Assembly (NCBI GenBank): GCA_028819475.1
Contig: JAPPLJ010000025.1
Coordinates: 1-64,000, forward strand
Length of the DNA stretch: 64,000 bases
Source: Rhodospirillaceae bacterium
GTDB taxonomy: Bacteria > Pseudomonadota > Alphaproteobacteria > Bin65
Direction: 5' to 3'
In this document: positions 15,943 to 26,398 of the stretch, in pieces
How the letters are laid out: the number at the start of each line of letters is the position of its first letter
Position numbering within the stretch: the stretch's first letter is position 1
Notes under the pieces: generated by a model
The model's input: the letters and a program-made list of their open reading frames with translations, nothing else
Told to the model about the DNA's origin: nothing
Database searches by the model: none
Program-made: the position numbers and the translations under genes

Positions 15943-16695
15943 GTGCCGGACGGCGTGTCTCCGGACATCGTTACTCCCGACATCGGCAGCCGGGACGAGG
16001 CAGGCCGGGCGTGTACCGCTGACGGCGGCAATCCGCGCCGCTGCGCGGTCACCCGCCGCGCCGGGCCGCGCGCGGGCCTGATCCGGTTCGTCGTGGCGCC
16101 GGACGGAACGCTGACGCCGGACCTCGCGGAAACGCTGCCCGGTCGCGGCCTGTGGGTTACCGCCTCCGGCGCGGCGCTGGCCGCGCCGGGTCTGGCGAAA
16201 GCGGCGGCGCGGTCGGCCCGCAAACGGGTGCGGGTGCCGGACGGGCTGCCCGATACGGTCGAGCGGCTGCTGGCGCAGCGCTGCCGGGCGACCCTCGGCC
16301 TGGCGCGCCGGGCGGGGCTGGTCGAGGCCGGCTACGAAAAGGTCAGGGCGGCGGTTGCGGACGGCAGGGCATCGCTGATGTTGACGGCGCGGGACAGTGC
16401 AGGCAGGGACAGCCGGGAACTCGCCCGGCGGGCTGCGGCCGGATCCCGGCCGGTCCGGATCGCCGCGACGCTGGATTCGGCCGAACTCGGCGCGGCCCTC
16501 GGCCGCGAACGGCTTGTCCATGTCGCGGTGGCGGGCGGTTCGCTCGCCGATCACCTGTATCGGGATGTGCAGCGGCTGGCCGGCGTGAGAGGCACGGACG
16601 TTTCGGACGGAATGGCGGGGACGGCTGACGCCGGCCCCGGGAAGGTCGAAGAAGCGGCGCACACAGCGGCGCGGGGACGGATAGGGCATGGCTGA
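15943..16695 (+). CDS. YlxR (DUF448) plus L7Ae-like RNA-binding fusion protein
   Basis: About 250 residues. The first domain (about 28-100) is YlxR-type: [18 protein letters not shown] and a GRGLWVTA loop. The second (about 105-195) resembles the YlxQ/L7Ae fold: [24 protein letters not shown], then [21 protein letters not shown]. Separate ylxR and ylxQ genes lie between nusA and infB in Firmicutes; alphaproteobacteria often carry this joined form. The role is probably RNA binding in ribosome assembly or transcription. The start is uncertain: GTG at 15943 has no good ribosome site, while a strong GGGAAGGAG at 15875-15883 points to about 15892, where the in-frame codon is ATC. It overlaps infB by eight bases. 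Confidence 0.85.
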   Translation: MPDGVSPDIVTPDIGSRDEAGRACTADGGNPRRCAVTRRAGPRAGLIRFVVAPDGTLTPDLAETLPGRGLWVTASGAALAAPGLAKAAARSARKRVRVPDGLPDTVERLLAQRCRATLGLARRAGLVEAGYEKVRAAVADGRASLMLTARDSAGRDSRELARRAAAGSRPVRIAATLDSAELGAALGRERLVHVAVAGGSLADHLYRDVQRLAGVRGTDVSDGMAGTADAGPGKVEEAAHTAARGRIGHG

Positions 16696-19417
16696 GACCA
16701 AACAGGACGAAGAAAAGAAGCCGCTGACGCTGACACGGCCCGGCCGCCTCGAACTCAAGAAGACGGTCGAATCCGGCGTTGTGAAGCAAAGCTTCTCCCA
16801 CGGCCGGTCCAAGACCGTTGCCGTCGAGGTGAAGAAGAAGCGCACCTTCCGGCGCGGCGAAAGCGGCCGGATGGCCGAGGTCAAGGAAGAGGTGGCGCAA
16901 AGCGCGGAAGGCGCCTTCGCCGAGAAGAAGAGCAGCGCCGGCCCGATGCTGAGCCAGGCCGAGCGCGATGCCCGGCTGCGCGCCCTGAAACAGGCCGACG
17001 CCACGCATGGCATCCCGGAACGGCCGCTTCCCGCCGGCGAGGAGCAGCCCGCGATCGCTCCGCTGGACGCCGATACGGCGCCGGAAGCCGCGGACGCCCT
17101 GCCGGAAACGGTCGATCCCGGCGAGGCACCCCAGCCCGATCTGGATGTCGCCGCGGCGGATGCAGCGCCGCCCCAGGCGCTGCCGGCGGAAGACGGGGCC
17201 GAGGCCGACGCCGACGCCGGACCGCCCGTGGTGCAGCCGGAGGACGAGCAGCCCGATGCGTCGGACGCGGAAAGGACGCGCCGGTTCGCCGAAGAGCGCG
17301 CGAAAGCCGACGACCTCGCCCGGCGGCTGGCGTCGAAGGAGCTGGGTGTCGGCTTCACGCCGAGCTCGAAGGTGGCGCCCAAGCCGGCGGCCAGGACCGC
17401 CGCGCCGCAGACGGAGCGGGCCGCCGGCCCGGCCGAACCCGGGCGGGAGGAAGACCGCGACGAGCGGCGGCGGCGGTCCGAGCCCAAGCGGCCGGCGACC
17501 GGCAAGCGCGGCGAACCGCGCCGCCGGACGGGCCGCCTGACCATCGCCCAGGCCCTCGAGATCGGCGATGCCGGGATGGAGCGCAAGCGTTCGGAAGCGG
17601 CGGCGCGGCGGCGGCGGGAAAAGGAAAAGCAACGCGCCCTGAAGGGCCCGATCGAACACCGGAAACAGAGCCGCGAAGTCGTCGTCCCCGAAACCATCAC
17701 GGTGCAGGAACTCGCCAACCGGATGGCGGAGAAAGGCGCGGACCTGGTCAAGTCGCTGATGAAGATGGGCGTCATGGCGACGCTCAACCAGTCGATCGAC
17801 GCCGACACCGCCGAGCTGATCGTGGAGGAATTCGGCCACAAGATCCGCCGCGTGTCGGAAGCCGATGTGGAAATCGGCCTCGAAGGCGCGCCGGACGATG
17901 AAGAGACGCTGAAGCCCCGGGCGCCGGTGGTGACCGTCATGGGCCATGTCGACCACGGCAAGACATCGCTGCTCGACGCCCTGCGCGAAACCGATGTGGC
18001 CGGCCGCGAAGCCGGCGGCATCACCCAGCATATCGGCGCCTACCGGGTCACCCTGGCGAGCGGAGGCCAGATTACCTTCCTGGACACGCCCGGCCACGCG
18101 GCGTTCACCGAAATGCGGTCGCGGGGCGCTACGGTCACCGATATCGTGATCCTCGTCGTCGCGGCCGACGACGGCGTGCAGCCGCAGACCGTCGAGGCCA
18201 TCGCCCATGCCAAGGCGGCGGAGGTGCCGATCATCGTCGCCGTCAACAAGATCGACGCCAGGGGCGCGGACGCGAACCGGGTGATGACCGAACTGCTGCA
18301 GCACGACATCCAGGTCGAGCCGATGGGCGGCGACGTGCTGTGCATCGAGGTGTCGGCAACGGAAAAAACCAACCTCGACAAGCTGGAAGAGGCGATCCTG
18401 CTGCAGGCCGAACTGATGGACCTCGCCGCCAATCCGGACCGCGAGGCCCAGGGCGTTGTCGTCGAGGCGAAACTGGAGCGCGGGCGCGGCGCCGTCGCCA
18501 CCGTTCTGGTGCAGCGCGGCACGCTCGCGGTCGGCGACATTTTCGTGGTCGGCCGGGAATGGGGCCGGGTGCGCGCGCTGGTCGACGACCGGGGCGAGAC
18601 CGTCCAGACGGCCGGCCCGTCGGCGCCGGTCGAGGTTCTCGGCCTGAACGGAACCCCGGGCGCGGGCGACGATTTCCTGGTCGTCGACGACGAGGGCCGG
18701 GCGCGGGAGATCTCCGAATACCGCCAGCGCGTCGCCAAGAAGGACGCCGGCGTCCCGCGCAGCTCGATCGAACAGATGTTCTCGATGATCCAGGCCGGCG
18801 AGGCGCAGGAACTGCCTGTCCTGATCAAGACTGACGTTCACGGCTCGGCCGAGGCCATCGCCGGCATGCTCGACCGGCTGTCGACCGACGAGGTCAAGGT
18901 CCGCATCCTACACAGCGGCGTCGGCGCCATCAGCGAATCGGACATCACGCTCGCCAAGGCCTCCGGCGCGATGATCATTGCGTTCAACGTGCGGGCCAAC
19001 AATCAGGCGCGCGACCTGGCGGCGCGCGACGGCATCGACATCCGCTACTACTCGATCATCTACGACATCAACGACGACATCAAAGCGATGCTGTCGGGCA
19101 TGCTGGCGCCGGAAATCCGCGAGACCTTCCTGGGCTACGCCGAGATTCTCGAAGTCTTCAGGGTGTCCAAGGTCGGCAACGTCGCCGGCTGCCGGGTGAC
19201 CGAAGGGGTGGTCCGGCGCGGCTCCGGCGTGCGGCTGCTGCGCGACAGGGTGGTGATCCATGAAGGCAGGCTGGCGACCCTCAAGCGCTTCAAGGACGAA
19301 GTCCGCGAAGTGCATGGCGGCATGGAGTGCGGCATGTCCTTCGACCGGTACCAGGACATCCGCGTCGGCGACCAGATCGAGTGTTTCGAGGTCGAGGAGG
19401 TGCAGCGCGAACTGTAG
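16688..19417 (+). CDS. infB: Translation initiation factor IF-2
   Basis: A 909-residue GTPase that brings initiator tRNA to the 30S subunit. The N-terminus starts with the IF2-associated segment ([14 protein letters not shown]), then a long charged low-complexity linker (about 75-300) and the IF2_N domain (about 335-385). The G domain has G1 GHVDHGKT (419-426), G2 [11 protein letters not shown]3 DTPGH and G4 NKID, followed by domains II to IV with the fMet-tRNA-binding C-terminal barrel. Length is normal for alphaproteobacteria. Confidence 0.97.
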   Translation: MAETKQDEEKKPLTLTRPGRLELKKTVESGVVKQSFSHGRSKTVAVEVKKKRTFRRGESGRMAEVKEEVAQSAEGAFAEKKSSAGPMLSQAERDARLRALKQADATHGIPERPLPAGEEQPAIAPLDADTAPEAADALPETVDPGEAPQPDLDVAAADAAPPQALPAEDGAEADADAGPPVVQPEDEQPDASDAERTRRFAEERAKADDLARRLASKELGVGFTPSSKVAPKPAARTAAPQTERAAGPAEPGREEDRDERRRRSEPKRPATGKRGEPRRRTGRLTIAQALEIGDAGMERKRSEAAARRRREKEKQRALKGPIEHRKQSREVVVPETITVQELANRMAEKGADLVKSLMKMGVMATLNQSIDADTAELIVEEFGHKIRRVSEADVEIGLEGAPDDEETLKPRAPVVTVMGHVDHGKTSLLDALRETDVAGREAGGITQHIGAYRVTLASGGQITFLDTPGHAAFTEMRSRGATVTDIVILVVAADDGVQPQTVEAIAHAKAAEVPIIVAVNKIDARGADANRVMTELLQHDIQVEPMGGDVLCIEVSATEKTNLDKLEEAILLQAELMDLAANPDREAQGVVVEAKLERGRGAVATVLVQRGTLAVGDIFVVGREWGRVRALVDDRGETVQTAGPSAPVEVLGLNGTPGAGDDFLVVDDEGRAREISEYRQRVAKKDAGVPRSSIEQMFSMIQAGEAQELPVLIKTDVHGSAEAIAGMLDRLSTDEVKVRILHSGVGAISESDITLAKASGAMIIAFNVRANNQARDLAARDGIDIRYYSIIYDINDDIKAMLSGMLAPEIRETFLGYAEILEVFRVSKVGNVAGCRVTEGVVRRGSGVRLLRDRVVIHEGRLATLKRFKDEVREVHGGMECGMSFDRYQDIRVGDQIECFEVEEVQREL

Positions 19418-19457
19418 CCCGGTGCGGCCTGCGCCTGCGGCCTGAGAGGGACGACCG

Positions 19458-19895
19458 ATGGTTGCGGGCAAGCCCCCGACCCAGCGGCAATTGCGCGTCG
19501 GCGAAGAAATCCGCCATGCGCTGGCCCGGCTGCTGGCCGAGGAGAATTTTCGCGATCCGGTGCTCCGGGACGTGTCGATCACGGTCAGCGAAGTCGTGCC
19601 GGGCCGCGACCTGAAAACGGCCAAAGCCTTCGTCTACCCCCTGGGCGGCCGGTCGGCGGACGAGGTGACGGCAGCGCTGAACCGGGCCGCGCCCTTCCTG
19701 CGCGGGCGCCTCGGCCGGGAAGTCCGCCTGAAGTTCACGCCGCAGCTGGTCTTCCACGCCGACCGGTCCTACGACACCGCCAGCGCCGTCGACGCCCTGC
19801 TGACCGACGACCGGGTGGCGCGGGATCTGGCGGTCGGGGATCTGACGGCCGGGGATCTGACGGCCGGACCCGACGGAACGGGCGATGGCGCGTAA
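19458..19895 (+). CDS. rbfA: 30S ribosome-binding factor RbfA
   Basis: A 145-residue KH-fold protein needed for 16S rRNA 5'-end maturation. Family blocks are RQLRVGEEIRHALARLL, DVSITVSEVVPGRDLKTAKAFVYPLG and LRGRLGREVRLKFTPQLVFHAD. The C-terminal tail carries a short imperfect repeat (AVGDLTAGDLTAG) beyond the domain. The last four codons overlap the start of truB, consistent with coupled translation. Confidence 0.96.
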   Translation: MVAGKPPTQRQLRVGEEIRHALARLLAEENFRDPVLRDVSITVSEVVPGRDLKTAKAFVYPLGGRSADEVTAALNRAAPFLRGRLGREVRLKFTPQLVFHADRSYDTASAVDALLTDDRVARDLAVGDLTAGDLTAGPDGTGDGA

Positions 19896-20844
19896 GCGGC
19901 GCGGCCGGCCGGTTCACGGCTGGATCAACCTCGACAAGCCGGTCGGCATCGGTTCCACCCGGGCGGTCGCAATCGTGCGGCGCGCGTTCGACGCGCAGAA
20001 AGCCGGCCATGCCGGGACCCTCGATCCGCTGGCCTCCGGCGTCTTGCCGATCGCCCTGGGCGAAGCGACCAAGACCGTCCCCTTCGTCGTCGACGGCCCG
20101 AAATCCTATCGCTTTACCGTCCGCTGGGGCGAGGCGCGGGATACCGACGACAGCGACGGCGCGGTTGTCGCGACCAGCGGCCGGCGGCCCACCGAGGCCG
20201 AAATCGAGCGCGCCCTGCCCGCCTTCACCGGCGAGGTCGCACAGACGCCGCCGCAATTTTCCGCCGTCAAGGTGGGCGGCCGGCGCGCCTACGCCCTGGC
20301 GCGGTCCGGCGCACCGGTCGAGCTGGCCGCCCGGCAGGTCGTTATCGACCGGCTGGCGCTGGTCGAAACGATCGACGCCGACCGTACCGCCTTCGAAATG
20401 GATTGCCGCAAGGGCGCCTATGTCCGCAGCGTGGCCCGCGACCTTGCGGTTTCGCTCAGCACCGTGGGGCATGTCTGCGGCCTGCGGCGCACGCGCAGCG
20501 GCCCGTTTCGCGACTGCGACGCGATACCTCTGGAAAAACTGGCGGCGCCGGGCCATATGGGCGCGCAAGACGGCGGCGCGGAACCGCCCGCCGTTGACTG
20601 TGCAGCCCTGCTGCAACCGGTCGCCAGGGCGCTGGACGACATCCCGGCCCTTGACGTGACCGAAAGTGAGGCCGCCCGGATCCGCAACGGGCAACCGGTG
20701 CCGGTTCTTCGGACCGGCAACCGCCGACGGATCGACGGCCTCTCCGACAACGCCGCCCTGTGTGCGTTGCTGAACGGCGAGGCGATCGCGCTGATGCGAC
20801 TCGAGGGCCGTTCGGCTCAGCCGGTGCGGGTTTTCAATCTTTAG
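19885..20844 (+). CDS. truB: tRNA pseudouridine(55) synthase TruB
   Basis: A 319-residue enzyme that converts U55 of tRNAs to pseudouridine. The catalytic aspartate is D47 in GTLDPLASGVLP, the KPVG motif is near the N-terminus (INLDKPVGIGST) and the tyrosine-containing block is KSYRFTVRWG. The C-terminal part (about 235-319) is a PUA-like domain. It overlaps rbfA by 11 bp and precedes rpsO by 18 bp, as in the classical operon. Confidence 0.96.
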   Translation: MARKRRGRPVHGWINLDKPVGIGSTRAVAIVRRAFDAQKAGHAGTLDPLASGVLPIALGEATKTVPFVVDGPKSYRFTVRWGEARDTDDSDGAVVATSGRRPTEAEIERALPAFTGEVAQTPPQFSAVKVGGRRAYALARSGAPVELAARQVVIDRLALVETIDADRTAFEMDCRKGAYVRSVARDLAVSLSTVGHVCGLRRTRSGPFRDCDAIPLEKLAAPGHMGAQDGGAEPPAVDCAALLQPVARALDDIPALDVTESEAARIRNGQPVPVLRTGNRRRIDGLSDNAALCALLNGEAIALMRLEGRSAQPVRVFNL

Positions 20845-20862
20845 CCCCGAAGGAGGGTTACG

Positions 20863-21132
20863 ATGTCGATTACCGCCGAGCGGAAGCAGGCGCTCATCGA
20901 GGAATACGGCCGGCAAATGGGCGACACGGGGTCGCCGGAAGTCCAGGTCGCCATCCTGACCGAACGCATCCGCAACCTGACGGACCATCTGGGCGATCAC
21001 CGCAAGGATCACCATTCGCGCCGCGGCCTGCTGATCATGGTGGGCCAGCGCCGCCGGCTGCTCGACTATCTGAAAGGCAAGGACGAGAGCCGGTATGCAT
21101 CGCTGATCGAGAGCCTCGGAATCCGGCGATAG
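20863..21132 (+). CDS. rpsO: 30S ribosomal protein S15
   Basis: An 89-residue primary rRNA-binding protein of the 30S platform. Conserved blocks are [36 protein letters not shown] and [21 protein letters not shown] lies just before the start. The 147-bp gap to pnp is GC-rich with a possible hairpin (GGCCCG with CGGGCC), perhaps the site where rpsO and pnp messages are separated. Confidence 0.98.
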   Translation: MSITAERKQALIEEYGRQMGDTGSPEVQVAILTERIRNLTDHLGDHRKDHHSRRGLLIMVGQRRRLLDYLKGKDESRYASLIESLGIRR

Positions 21133-21279
21133 GATTTCCGGCGGCCCCGGTCCGAGGCGCATCGCCCGGCCCGGCCATCGGCGACATCGTGCGGCCCGTC
21201 CACACGCGGCGGGCCCTGGAAGGCCCCACCGGCAATCCGGCCGGCGGGTAACGCAAGGTATACAGGACAAACACCCTAC

Positions 21280-23472
21280 ATGTTCGACATCTGCAAACGC
21301 TCCATCGAGTGGGGCGGCCGTACGCTTACGCTCGAAACCGGCCGGATCGCCCGACAGGCGGACGGCGCCGTGTTCGCCACCTATGGCGAGACCACGGTCC
21401 TGGCGACGGTCGTCGCCGAACACAGTCCGCGCGAGGGCATCGATTTCTTTCCGCTCTCCGTTCACTACATGGAAAAAACCTACGCCGCCGGAAAGATTCC
21501 CGGCGGCTTTTTCAAGCGCGAAGGCCGGCCGAGCGAAAAGGAAACGCTGGTCTCGCGCCTGATCGACCGGCCGATCCGGCCCCTGTTCGCAAGCGGTTTC
21601 CGCAACGAGACCCAGGTGATGATCCAGGTCATGAGCTATGACATGGAGAACGACGCCGACATTCCGGCGATGATCGCCGCTTCGGCCGCCCTGACGATCT
21701 CCGGGATCCCCTTCATGGGCCCGATCGGCGGCGCCAAGGTCGGCTACATCGACGGCGAATACGTCCTCAACCCGACATTCGACCAGCTGGACGATTCGGA
21801 ACTGGAACTGGTCGTCGCCGGCACCCGCGACGGCGTGCTGATGGTCGAATCCGAAGCCCGGGAACTGAGCGAGGAAACCATGCTCGGCGCCGTGAGCTTC
21901 GGTCACGACGGTTTCCAGCCGGTAATCGACACGATCATCGACATGGCCGAAGCCTCGGCCAAGGAGCCCCGGGACGTGCCGGAGCCGCCGGCGGCGCTCG
22001 CGGAAGTCGACGGTGTCTGGCGCGACGCCGGGATCGACGGCGCCCTGCGCGAGGCTTATGCCGAAAAGATCAAGCAGGCGCGCCACGCCAGGATCGGCGC
22101 GGTGCGCGACCAGGCGTTCGCCGCCGTCGCGGAGGATGAAGACCGGCAGGCCGTCGCGCCGGAGGTCTTCAAGACGCTCGAAAAGGAGATCGTCCGCGGC
22201 GACATCCTCGATACCGGCGTTCGCATCGACGGGCGCGACACGAGCACGGTGCGCCAGATCGTTGCCGAAGTCGGCGTGCTGCCGCGCACCCACGGTTCGG
22301 CCCTGTTCACCCGAGGCGAAACCCAGGCCATGGTCACGGCCACCCTGGGCACCGGCCAGGACGAGCAGATCATCGACGCGATGGAAGGCGAGTACCGGGA
22401 GAACTTCCTGCTGCACTACAATTTCCCGCCCTTCTCGGTCGGCGAGACGGGCCGCGTCGGCTTCACCGGCCGGCGCGAGGTCGGCCATGGCAAGCTGGCC
22501 TGGCGGGCGGTCCGCCCGATGATGCCGGGCGAGGAGGATTTCCCCTACACCGTCCGGGTCGTCTCCGAGATCACGGAATCGAACGGATCGTCCTCGATGG
22601 CGACGGTCTGCGGCGCCTCTCTCGCCATGATGGACGGCGGCGTGCCGATCAAGCGGCCGATCGCCGGCATCGCCATGGGCCTGATCAAGGAAGGCGAACG
22701 GTTCGCCGTCCTGTCCGACATCCTGGGCGACGAGGACCATCTGGGCGACATGGACTTCAAGGTCGCCGGAACGGCCGAGGGCATCACCTCGCTCCAGATG
22801 GATATCAAGATCACCTCGATCACCCGGGAGATCATGCAGGTCGCGCTGGAGCAGGCGCGCGACGGCCGCCTGCACATCCTGGACGAGATGGGCAAGGCCA
22901 TCGCGGGCTCGCGCGAGAGTGTGAGCGCCCATGCGCCGCGGATCACCACGATCCAGATCAACAAGGACAAGATCCGCGACATCATCGGCACCGGCGGCAA
23001 GGTGATCCGCGAGATCACCGAGCAGACCGGCACCAAGATCGACATCGACGACGACGGCACGGTGAAGATCGCCGCGACCGACGAGGCGGCGACCCAGGCC
23101 GCCATCGACTGGATCAACGGCATCGTCGCCGAACCGGAGGCCGGCAAGATCTATACCGGCAAGGTCGTCAAGGTGATGGACTTCGGCGCCTTCGTGAACT
23201 TCCTGGGCGCGAAGGACGGGCTGGTCCATATCAGCGAACTGACCGACGGCCGGGTCGGCAAGGTGACCGACGTCGTCGACGAGGGCGACGAGGTGAAGGT
23301 CTACTGCATCGGCTTCGACGACCGCGGCAAGGTCAAGCTGTCCATGCGCAAGGTCGATCAGGAAACCGGCGAGGAGCGGATGGACGTCGAAGTCGCCGAA
23401 CCGCGCCGCGGCCCCCGGCGCGACCGGGACCGGGACCGCGACAGGGACCGGGGCCCGCGCCGGCGGGACTGA
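21280..23472 (+). CDS. pnp: Polyribonucleotide nucleotidyltransferase (PNPase)
   Basis: A 730-residue phosphorolytic 3'-5' exoribonuclease. It has two RNase PH domains (about 1-215 and 310-545), the second with the active-site blocks GRRE and [10 protein letters not shown], an all-helical linker, then KH (about 555-615; [11 protein letters not shown]) and S1 (about 622-690; [17 protein letters not shown]) domains. The tail is an arginine/aspartate repeat (RDRDRDRDR), a charged end common in alphaproteobacterial PNPase and a possible RNase E docking or RNA-binding tail. An intrinsic terminator follows at 23486-23505. Confidence 0.98.
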   Translation: MFDICKRSIEWGGRTLTLETGRIARQADGAVFATYGETTVLATVVAEHSPREGIDFFPLSVHYMEKTYAAGKIPGGFFKREGRPSEKETLVSRLIDRPIRPLFASGFRNETQVMIQVMSYDMENDADIPAMIAASAALTISGIPFMGPIGGAKVGYIDGEYVLNPTFDQLDDSELELVVAGTRDGVLMVESEARELSEETMLGAVSFGHDGFQPVIDTIIDMAEASAKEPRDVPEPPAALAEVDGVWRDAGIDGALREAYAEKIKQARHARIGAVRDQAFAAVAEDEDRQAVAPEVFKTLEKEIVRGDILDTGVRIDGRDTSTVRQIVAEVGVLPRTHGSALFTRGETQAMVTATLGTGQDEQIIDAMEGEYRENFLLHYNFPPFSVGETGRVGFTGRREVGHGKLAWRAVRPMMPGEEDFPYTVRVVSEITESNGSSSMATVCGASLAMMDGGVPIKRPIAGIAMGLIKEGERFAVLSDILGDEDHLGDMDFKVAGTAEGITSLQMDIKITSITREIMQVALEQARDGRLHILDEMGKAIAGSRESVSAHAPRITTIQINKDKIRDIIGTGGKVIREITEQTGTKIDIDDDGTVKIAATDEAATQAAIDWINGIVAEPEAGKIYTGKVVKVMDFGAFVNFLGAKDGLVHISELTDGRVGKVTDVVDEGDEVKVYCIGFDDRGKVKLSMRKVDQETGEERMDVEVAEPRRGPRRDRDRDRDRDRGPRRRD

Positions 23473-23485
23473 CCGGACGCTGCCG

Positions 23486-23505
23486 ACGCCTGCCCCGGCG
23501 TTTTT
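23486..23505 (+). terminator. Intrinsic terminator after pnp
   Basis: ACGCC (23486-23490) and GGCGT (23497-23501) form a short stem with a six-base loop, followed by TTTT. A longer competing hairpin pairs GCCTGCCCCGG (23488-23498) with CCGGGGCGGGC (23510-23520). Either would close the operon. Confidence 0.55.
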
Positions 23506-23544
23506 CGCTCCGGGGCGGGCGAAACGCGGGCCGGGCCGACGCCG

Positions 23545-24267
23545 ATGCTGCCCCGGATCATCGGTCATCGCGGCGCGGCCCTGCACGCGCCGGAAAACAC
23601 CCTGGCCGGGTTGCGCGAAGCCGCCCGGCAGGGCTGCCGCTGGGTCGAGATCGACGTGCGCCTGACCGCGGACGGCGGGCTGGTGCTGATGCACGACCCG
23701 ACCGTCGACCGGACGACGGCGGCGACCGGCAGGGTCCGCGAACTGGCGCTGGCCGAGATCGCCGGAATGGACGCCGGCGCCTGGTTCGGTGCGGCCTGGG
23801 CCGGCGAACCCGTCCCGGCACTGGCCGACGCCATCGCCGCGGCGCACGCGCTGGCGCTGCGCCTCAATATCGAACTGAAATGCGATCCCGGCGATTCCGC
23901 AGCGGCGGCCGCCGCGCTGGTGCGCGAGGTCGGGCGGGGCTGGAAGGCGGACGAGCCGCCGCTGGTTTCCAGCTTCGACCATGCCGCGCTGGCGGCGGTG
24001 CGCGCAGCGCGGGCCGACCTGCCGGTCGCCGTCGTGACGCCGGCCCTCTCGGACGCCTGGCGCGAACCCTTCGAGGCGCTCGGCGCGGCGAGCCTGCATG
24101 TCGGCGCGCGCGGCCTGACTCAAGAAGCGGTAAGCCCGCTCGTCGCCGAGGGGATCGAGATCGGCGTCTATACGGTCAACGATGCGGCGCGGGCGAAGGA
24201 ATTGCTGTCCTGGTGCGTCGCCGGGATATTCAGCGATTGTCCCGGCGCGATTGCCGCGGCGCTGTAA
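23545..24267 (+). CDS. Glycerophosphodiester phosphodiesterase
   Basis: A 240-residue UgpQ-like GDPD-family barrel that hydrolyses glycerophosphodiesters to glycerol 3-phosphate and an alcohol. Active-site marks run in order: IGHRGA (H8), the APENT block, VEIDVRLT, MHDPTVDRTT and the late ELK. The absence of a signal peptide suggests a cytosolic enzyme. The last block GVYTVND is also family-typical. It starts 72 bp after pnp, beyond its terminator. Confidence 0.93.
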   Translation: MLPRIIGHRGAALHAPENTLAGLREAARQGCRWVEIDVRLTADGGLVLMHDPTVDRTTAATGRVRELALAEIAGMDAGAWFGAAWAGEPVPALADAIAAAHALALRLNIELKCDPGDSAAAAAALVREVGRGWKADEPPLVSSFDHAALAAVRAARADLPVAVVTPALSDAWREPFEALGAASLHVGARGLTQEAVSPLVAEGIEIGVYTVNDAARAKELLSWCVAGIFSDCPGAIAAAL

Positions 24268-24273
24268 ATTTCC

Positions 24274-24303
24274 TTGGCGTTTTGCGGAACCGCTTCCTAT
24301 ATG
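24274..24303 (+). promoter_or_regulatory. Candidate promoter of fabA-fabB
   Basis: TTGGCG (24274-24279) and TATATG (24298-24303) are 18 bp apart and lie in an A+T-richer patch after the phosphodiesterase gene, about 140 bp before fabA. Confidence 0.42.
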
Positions 24304-24445
24304 CGTTTTTTCAGGAACAGGTTGACAGTTCCGGGCGCGTCAACGCCCCCTGCGGACTTGCGGTCGGCGTAACGGTGGACGGCGAGTGCGTAGGGTTTTG
24401 GCATGCCCGCCGACACCGATGACGCCAGAGCCCGCCGACGGCCCG

Positions 24446-24958
24446 ATGACGGATTTCCGCGACCGCAACGCCTTCGACTACGAAGACCTGATCGCCTGCG
24501 GCCACGGCGACCTGTTCGGCCCGGGCAACGCGCAGCTGCCCCTGCCGCCGATGCTGATGTTCGACCGGATCACCGAGATCGTCCGGGACGGCGGCGCCCA
24601 CGGCAAGGGCGCGGTGACCGCCGAACTCGATATCCGGCCGGACCTGTGGTTCTTCGGCTGCCATTTCGAGAACGATCCCGTAATGCCGGGCTGCCTGGGC
24701 GTCGACGCGCTGTGGCAGCTCGCCGGCTTTCATCTGGGCTGGCTCGGCCATCCCGGCCGCGGCCGGGCGCTCGGCGTCGGCGAGGTCAAGTTTTCCGATC
24801 AGGTGCTGCCGTCGGTCAATATGGTGACCTACCGGGTCGATTTCCGCCGGGTGATCGCCCGCAAGCTCGTGCTCGGCCAGGCCGACGGCCGGCTTCTGGC
24901 CGACGGCGCCGTCATCTACGAGGCCCGGGATCTCCGGGTCGGCCTGTTCACCGGCTGA
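24446..24958 (+). CDS. fabA: 3-hydroxyacyl-ACP dehydratase/isomerase FabA
   Basis: A 170-residue hot-dog-fold enzyme that dehydrates 3-hydroxydecanoyl-ACP and isomerises trans-2- to cis-3-decenoyl-ACP, the branch point of anaerobic unsaturated fatty acid synthesis. The catalytic pair is H73 ([14 protein letters not shown]) and D87 (LGVDALWQL), matching E. coli H70 and D84 in spacing. The start at 24446 gives the family length; in-frame starts at 24419 and 24386 would add 9 or 20 residues with no match. It is followed by fabB after 12 bp. Confidence 0.93.
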   Translation: MTDFRDRNAFDYEDLIACGHGDLFGPGNAQLPLPPMLMFDRITEIVRDGGAHGKGAVTAELDIRPDLWFFGCHFENDPVMPGCLGVDALWQLAGFHLGWLGHPGRGRALGVGEVKFSDQVLPSVNMVTYRVDFRRVIARKLVLGQADGRLLADGAVIYEARDLRVGLFTG

Positions 24959-24970
24959 CGGGGGGGCGGG

Positions 24971-26203
24971 ATGCGGCGCGCGGTCGTCACCGGCATCGGC
25001 ATCGTCTCGGCGATCGGCAACAACCGGCGCGAGGTGACGGACTCCCTGCGCGACGGCGCCTCGGGCATCCGCTTCTGCGAGACCTACCGGGACATGGGCT
25101 TCCGCAGCCACATCCACGGCGCGATCCGCATGGACCCGGACAAGGCGGTCGACCGGCGGCTGCGCCGCTTCATGGGCGACGGCGCGGTCTACAACTATGT
25201 CGCGATGGAAGAGGCCATCGCCGACGCCGGGCTGGAGCCGCACGACGTTTCGAACGAGCGCACCGGCCTGATCATGGGGTCGGGCGGGCCCTCGACCCGG
25301 AACCAGGTGCTGGCCGCCGACCTGCTGCGCGACAAGGGCACGACGCGCAAGATCGGCCCGTTCATGGTGCCGCGCACCATGTCGAGCACCAATTCGGCGA
25401 CCCTGGCGACGCCGTTCGGCATAAAGGGCGTCAACTATTCGATCACCTCGGCCTGCTCGACCAGCGCCCATTGCATCGGCAACGCGCTGGAGCAGATCCA
25501 GCTCGGCAAGCAGGACATCGTGTTCGCCGGCGGCGGCGAGGAACTGCACTGGTCGCTGTCGATGCTGTTCGACGCCATGCCGGCGCTGTCCTCCGGCTTC
25601 AACGACACGCCGGAAAAGGCCTCGCGGCCGTTCGACGTCCGGCGCGACGGCTTCGTGATTTCCGGCGGCGGCGGCTGCGTCGTCGTCGAGGAACTGGAGC
25701 ACGCAAGAGCGCGCGGCGCGAAAATCTATGGCGAGATCGTCGGCTACGGCGCGACGTCCGACGGCTACGACATGGTCCAGCCGTCCGGCGACGGCGCGGT
25801 GCGCTGCATGACGATGGCGATGGACGGGCTCGACGCGCCGGTCGACTATATCAACACCCACGGCACCTCCACGCCGGTCGGCGACGCGACGGAACTGGAG
25901 GCGATCCGCGCCGTCTTCACCAACGGCAAGGGCAACCAGCAGCCCCACCTCGCATCGACCAAGTCCCTGACCGGCCACGCACTGGGCGCCGCCGGCGTGC
26001 ATGAGGCGATCTATTCGCTGATCATGCTGGACGAGGATTTCGTCGCCGCGTCGGCCAACCTGGACGAGCCGGACCCGGCGGCGGACGGCCTGTCGCTGGT
26101 GACCGAGCGGATCGACGACGCCGGCCTCCGCCAGGTGATGAGCAACAGTTTCGGCTTCGGCGGCACGAACTGCAGCCTGGTCTTCCGGCGCCACCAGACT
26201 TGA
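24971..26203 (+). CDS. fabB: 3-oxoacyl-ACP synthase I FabB
   Basis: A 410-residue condensing enzyme with the Cys-His-His triad: C162 (SACSTSAH), H297 (NTHGTSTP) and H336 ([10 protein letters not shown]), nearly identical in position to E. coli FabB. It elongates the cis-3-decenoyl-ACP made by FabA. GGGGGG precedes the ATG. The usual third gene of this operon in many alphaproteobacteria, fabI, is not here; recA follows instead. Confidence 0.96.
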   Translation: MRRAVVTGIGIVSAIGNNRREVTDSLRDGASGIRFCETYRDMGFRSHIHGAIRMDPDKAVDRRLRRFMGDGAVYNYVAMEEAIADAGLEPHDVSNERTGLIMGSGGPSTRNQVLAADLLRDKGTTRKIGPFMVPRTMSSTNSATLATPFGIKGVNYSITSACSTSAHCIGNALEQIQLGKQDIVFAGGGEELHWSLSMLFDAMPALSSGFNDTPEKASRPFDVRRDGFVISGGGGCVVVEELEHARARGAKIYGEIVGYGATSDGYDMVQPSGDGAVRCMTMAMDGLDAPVDYINTHGTSTPVGDATELEAIRAVFTNGKGNQQPHLASTKSLTGHALGAAGVHEAIYSLIMLDEDFVAASANLDEPDPAADGLSLVTERIDDAGLRQVMSNSFGFGGTNCSLVFRRHQT

Positions 26204-26288
26204 ACTGCGCCTGACGCTTTTCTTCGCGTCCGTCTTTCTTGGCGTCCGTTCCCCGATCTTGCGGAAAGAACAAAATCAGACACAACAT

Positions 26289-26303
26289 GAACACTTGCGG
26301 AAC
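26289..26303 (+). promoter_or_regulatory. LexA SOS box of recA
   Basis: GAAC (26289-26292), seven bases (ACTTGCG) and GAAC (26300-26303) form an exact alphaproteobacterial LexA site. It lies about 96 bp before recA and overlaps a possible -35 (TTGCGG, 26295-26300) with -10 near ATACAT (26317-26322), so LexA would occlude the promoter. Confidence 0.85.
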
Positions 26304-26398
26304 TTGAACAAACGGGATACATTCCACGTTCGCAAGGTTTCGGAGCCGCCGCGACCCCCTCGTCAGGCCGCGGCGGATATGAAATAAGGGAGCGTTCA

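Noticed and set aside
19735-24123. Open frame of 1462 codons on the minus strand, antisense to rbfA-truB-rpsO-pnp-ugpQ
   Set aside because: Such long antisense frames arise in high-GC DNA opposite real genes. The translation is low-complexity, rich in R, A, G, D and H, and the plus strand holds five clear genes.
24386-24445. Upstream starts for fabA at 24386 and 24419
   Set aside because: They add 20 or 9 residues beyond the family N-terminus, and the spacing of H73 and D87 from 24446 matches known FabA.
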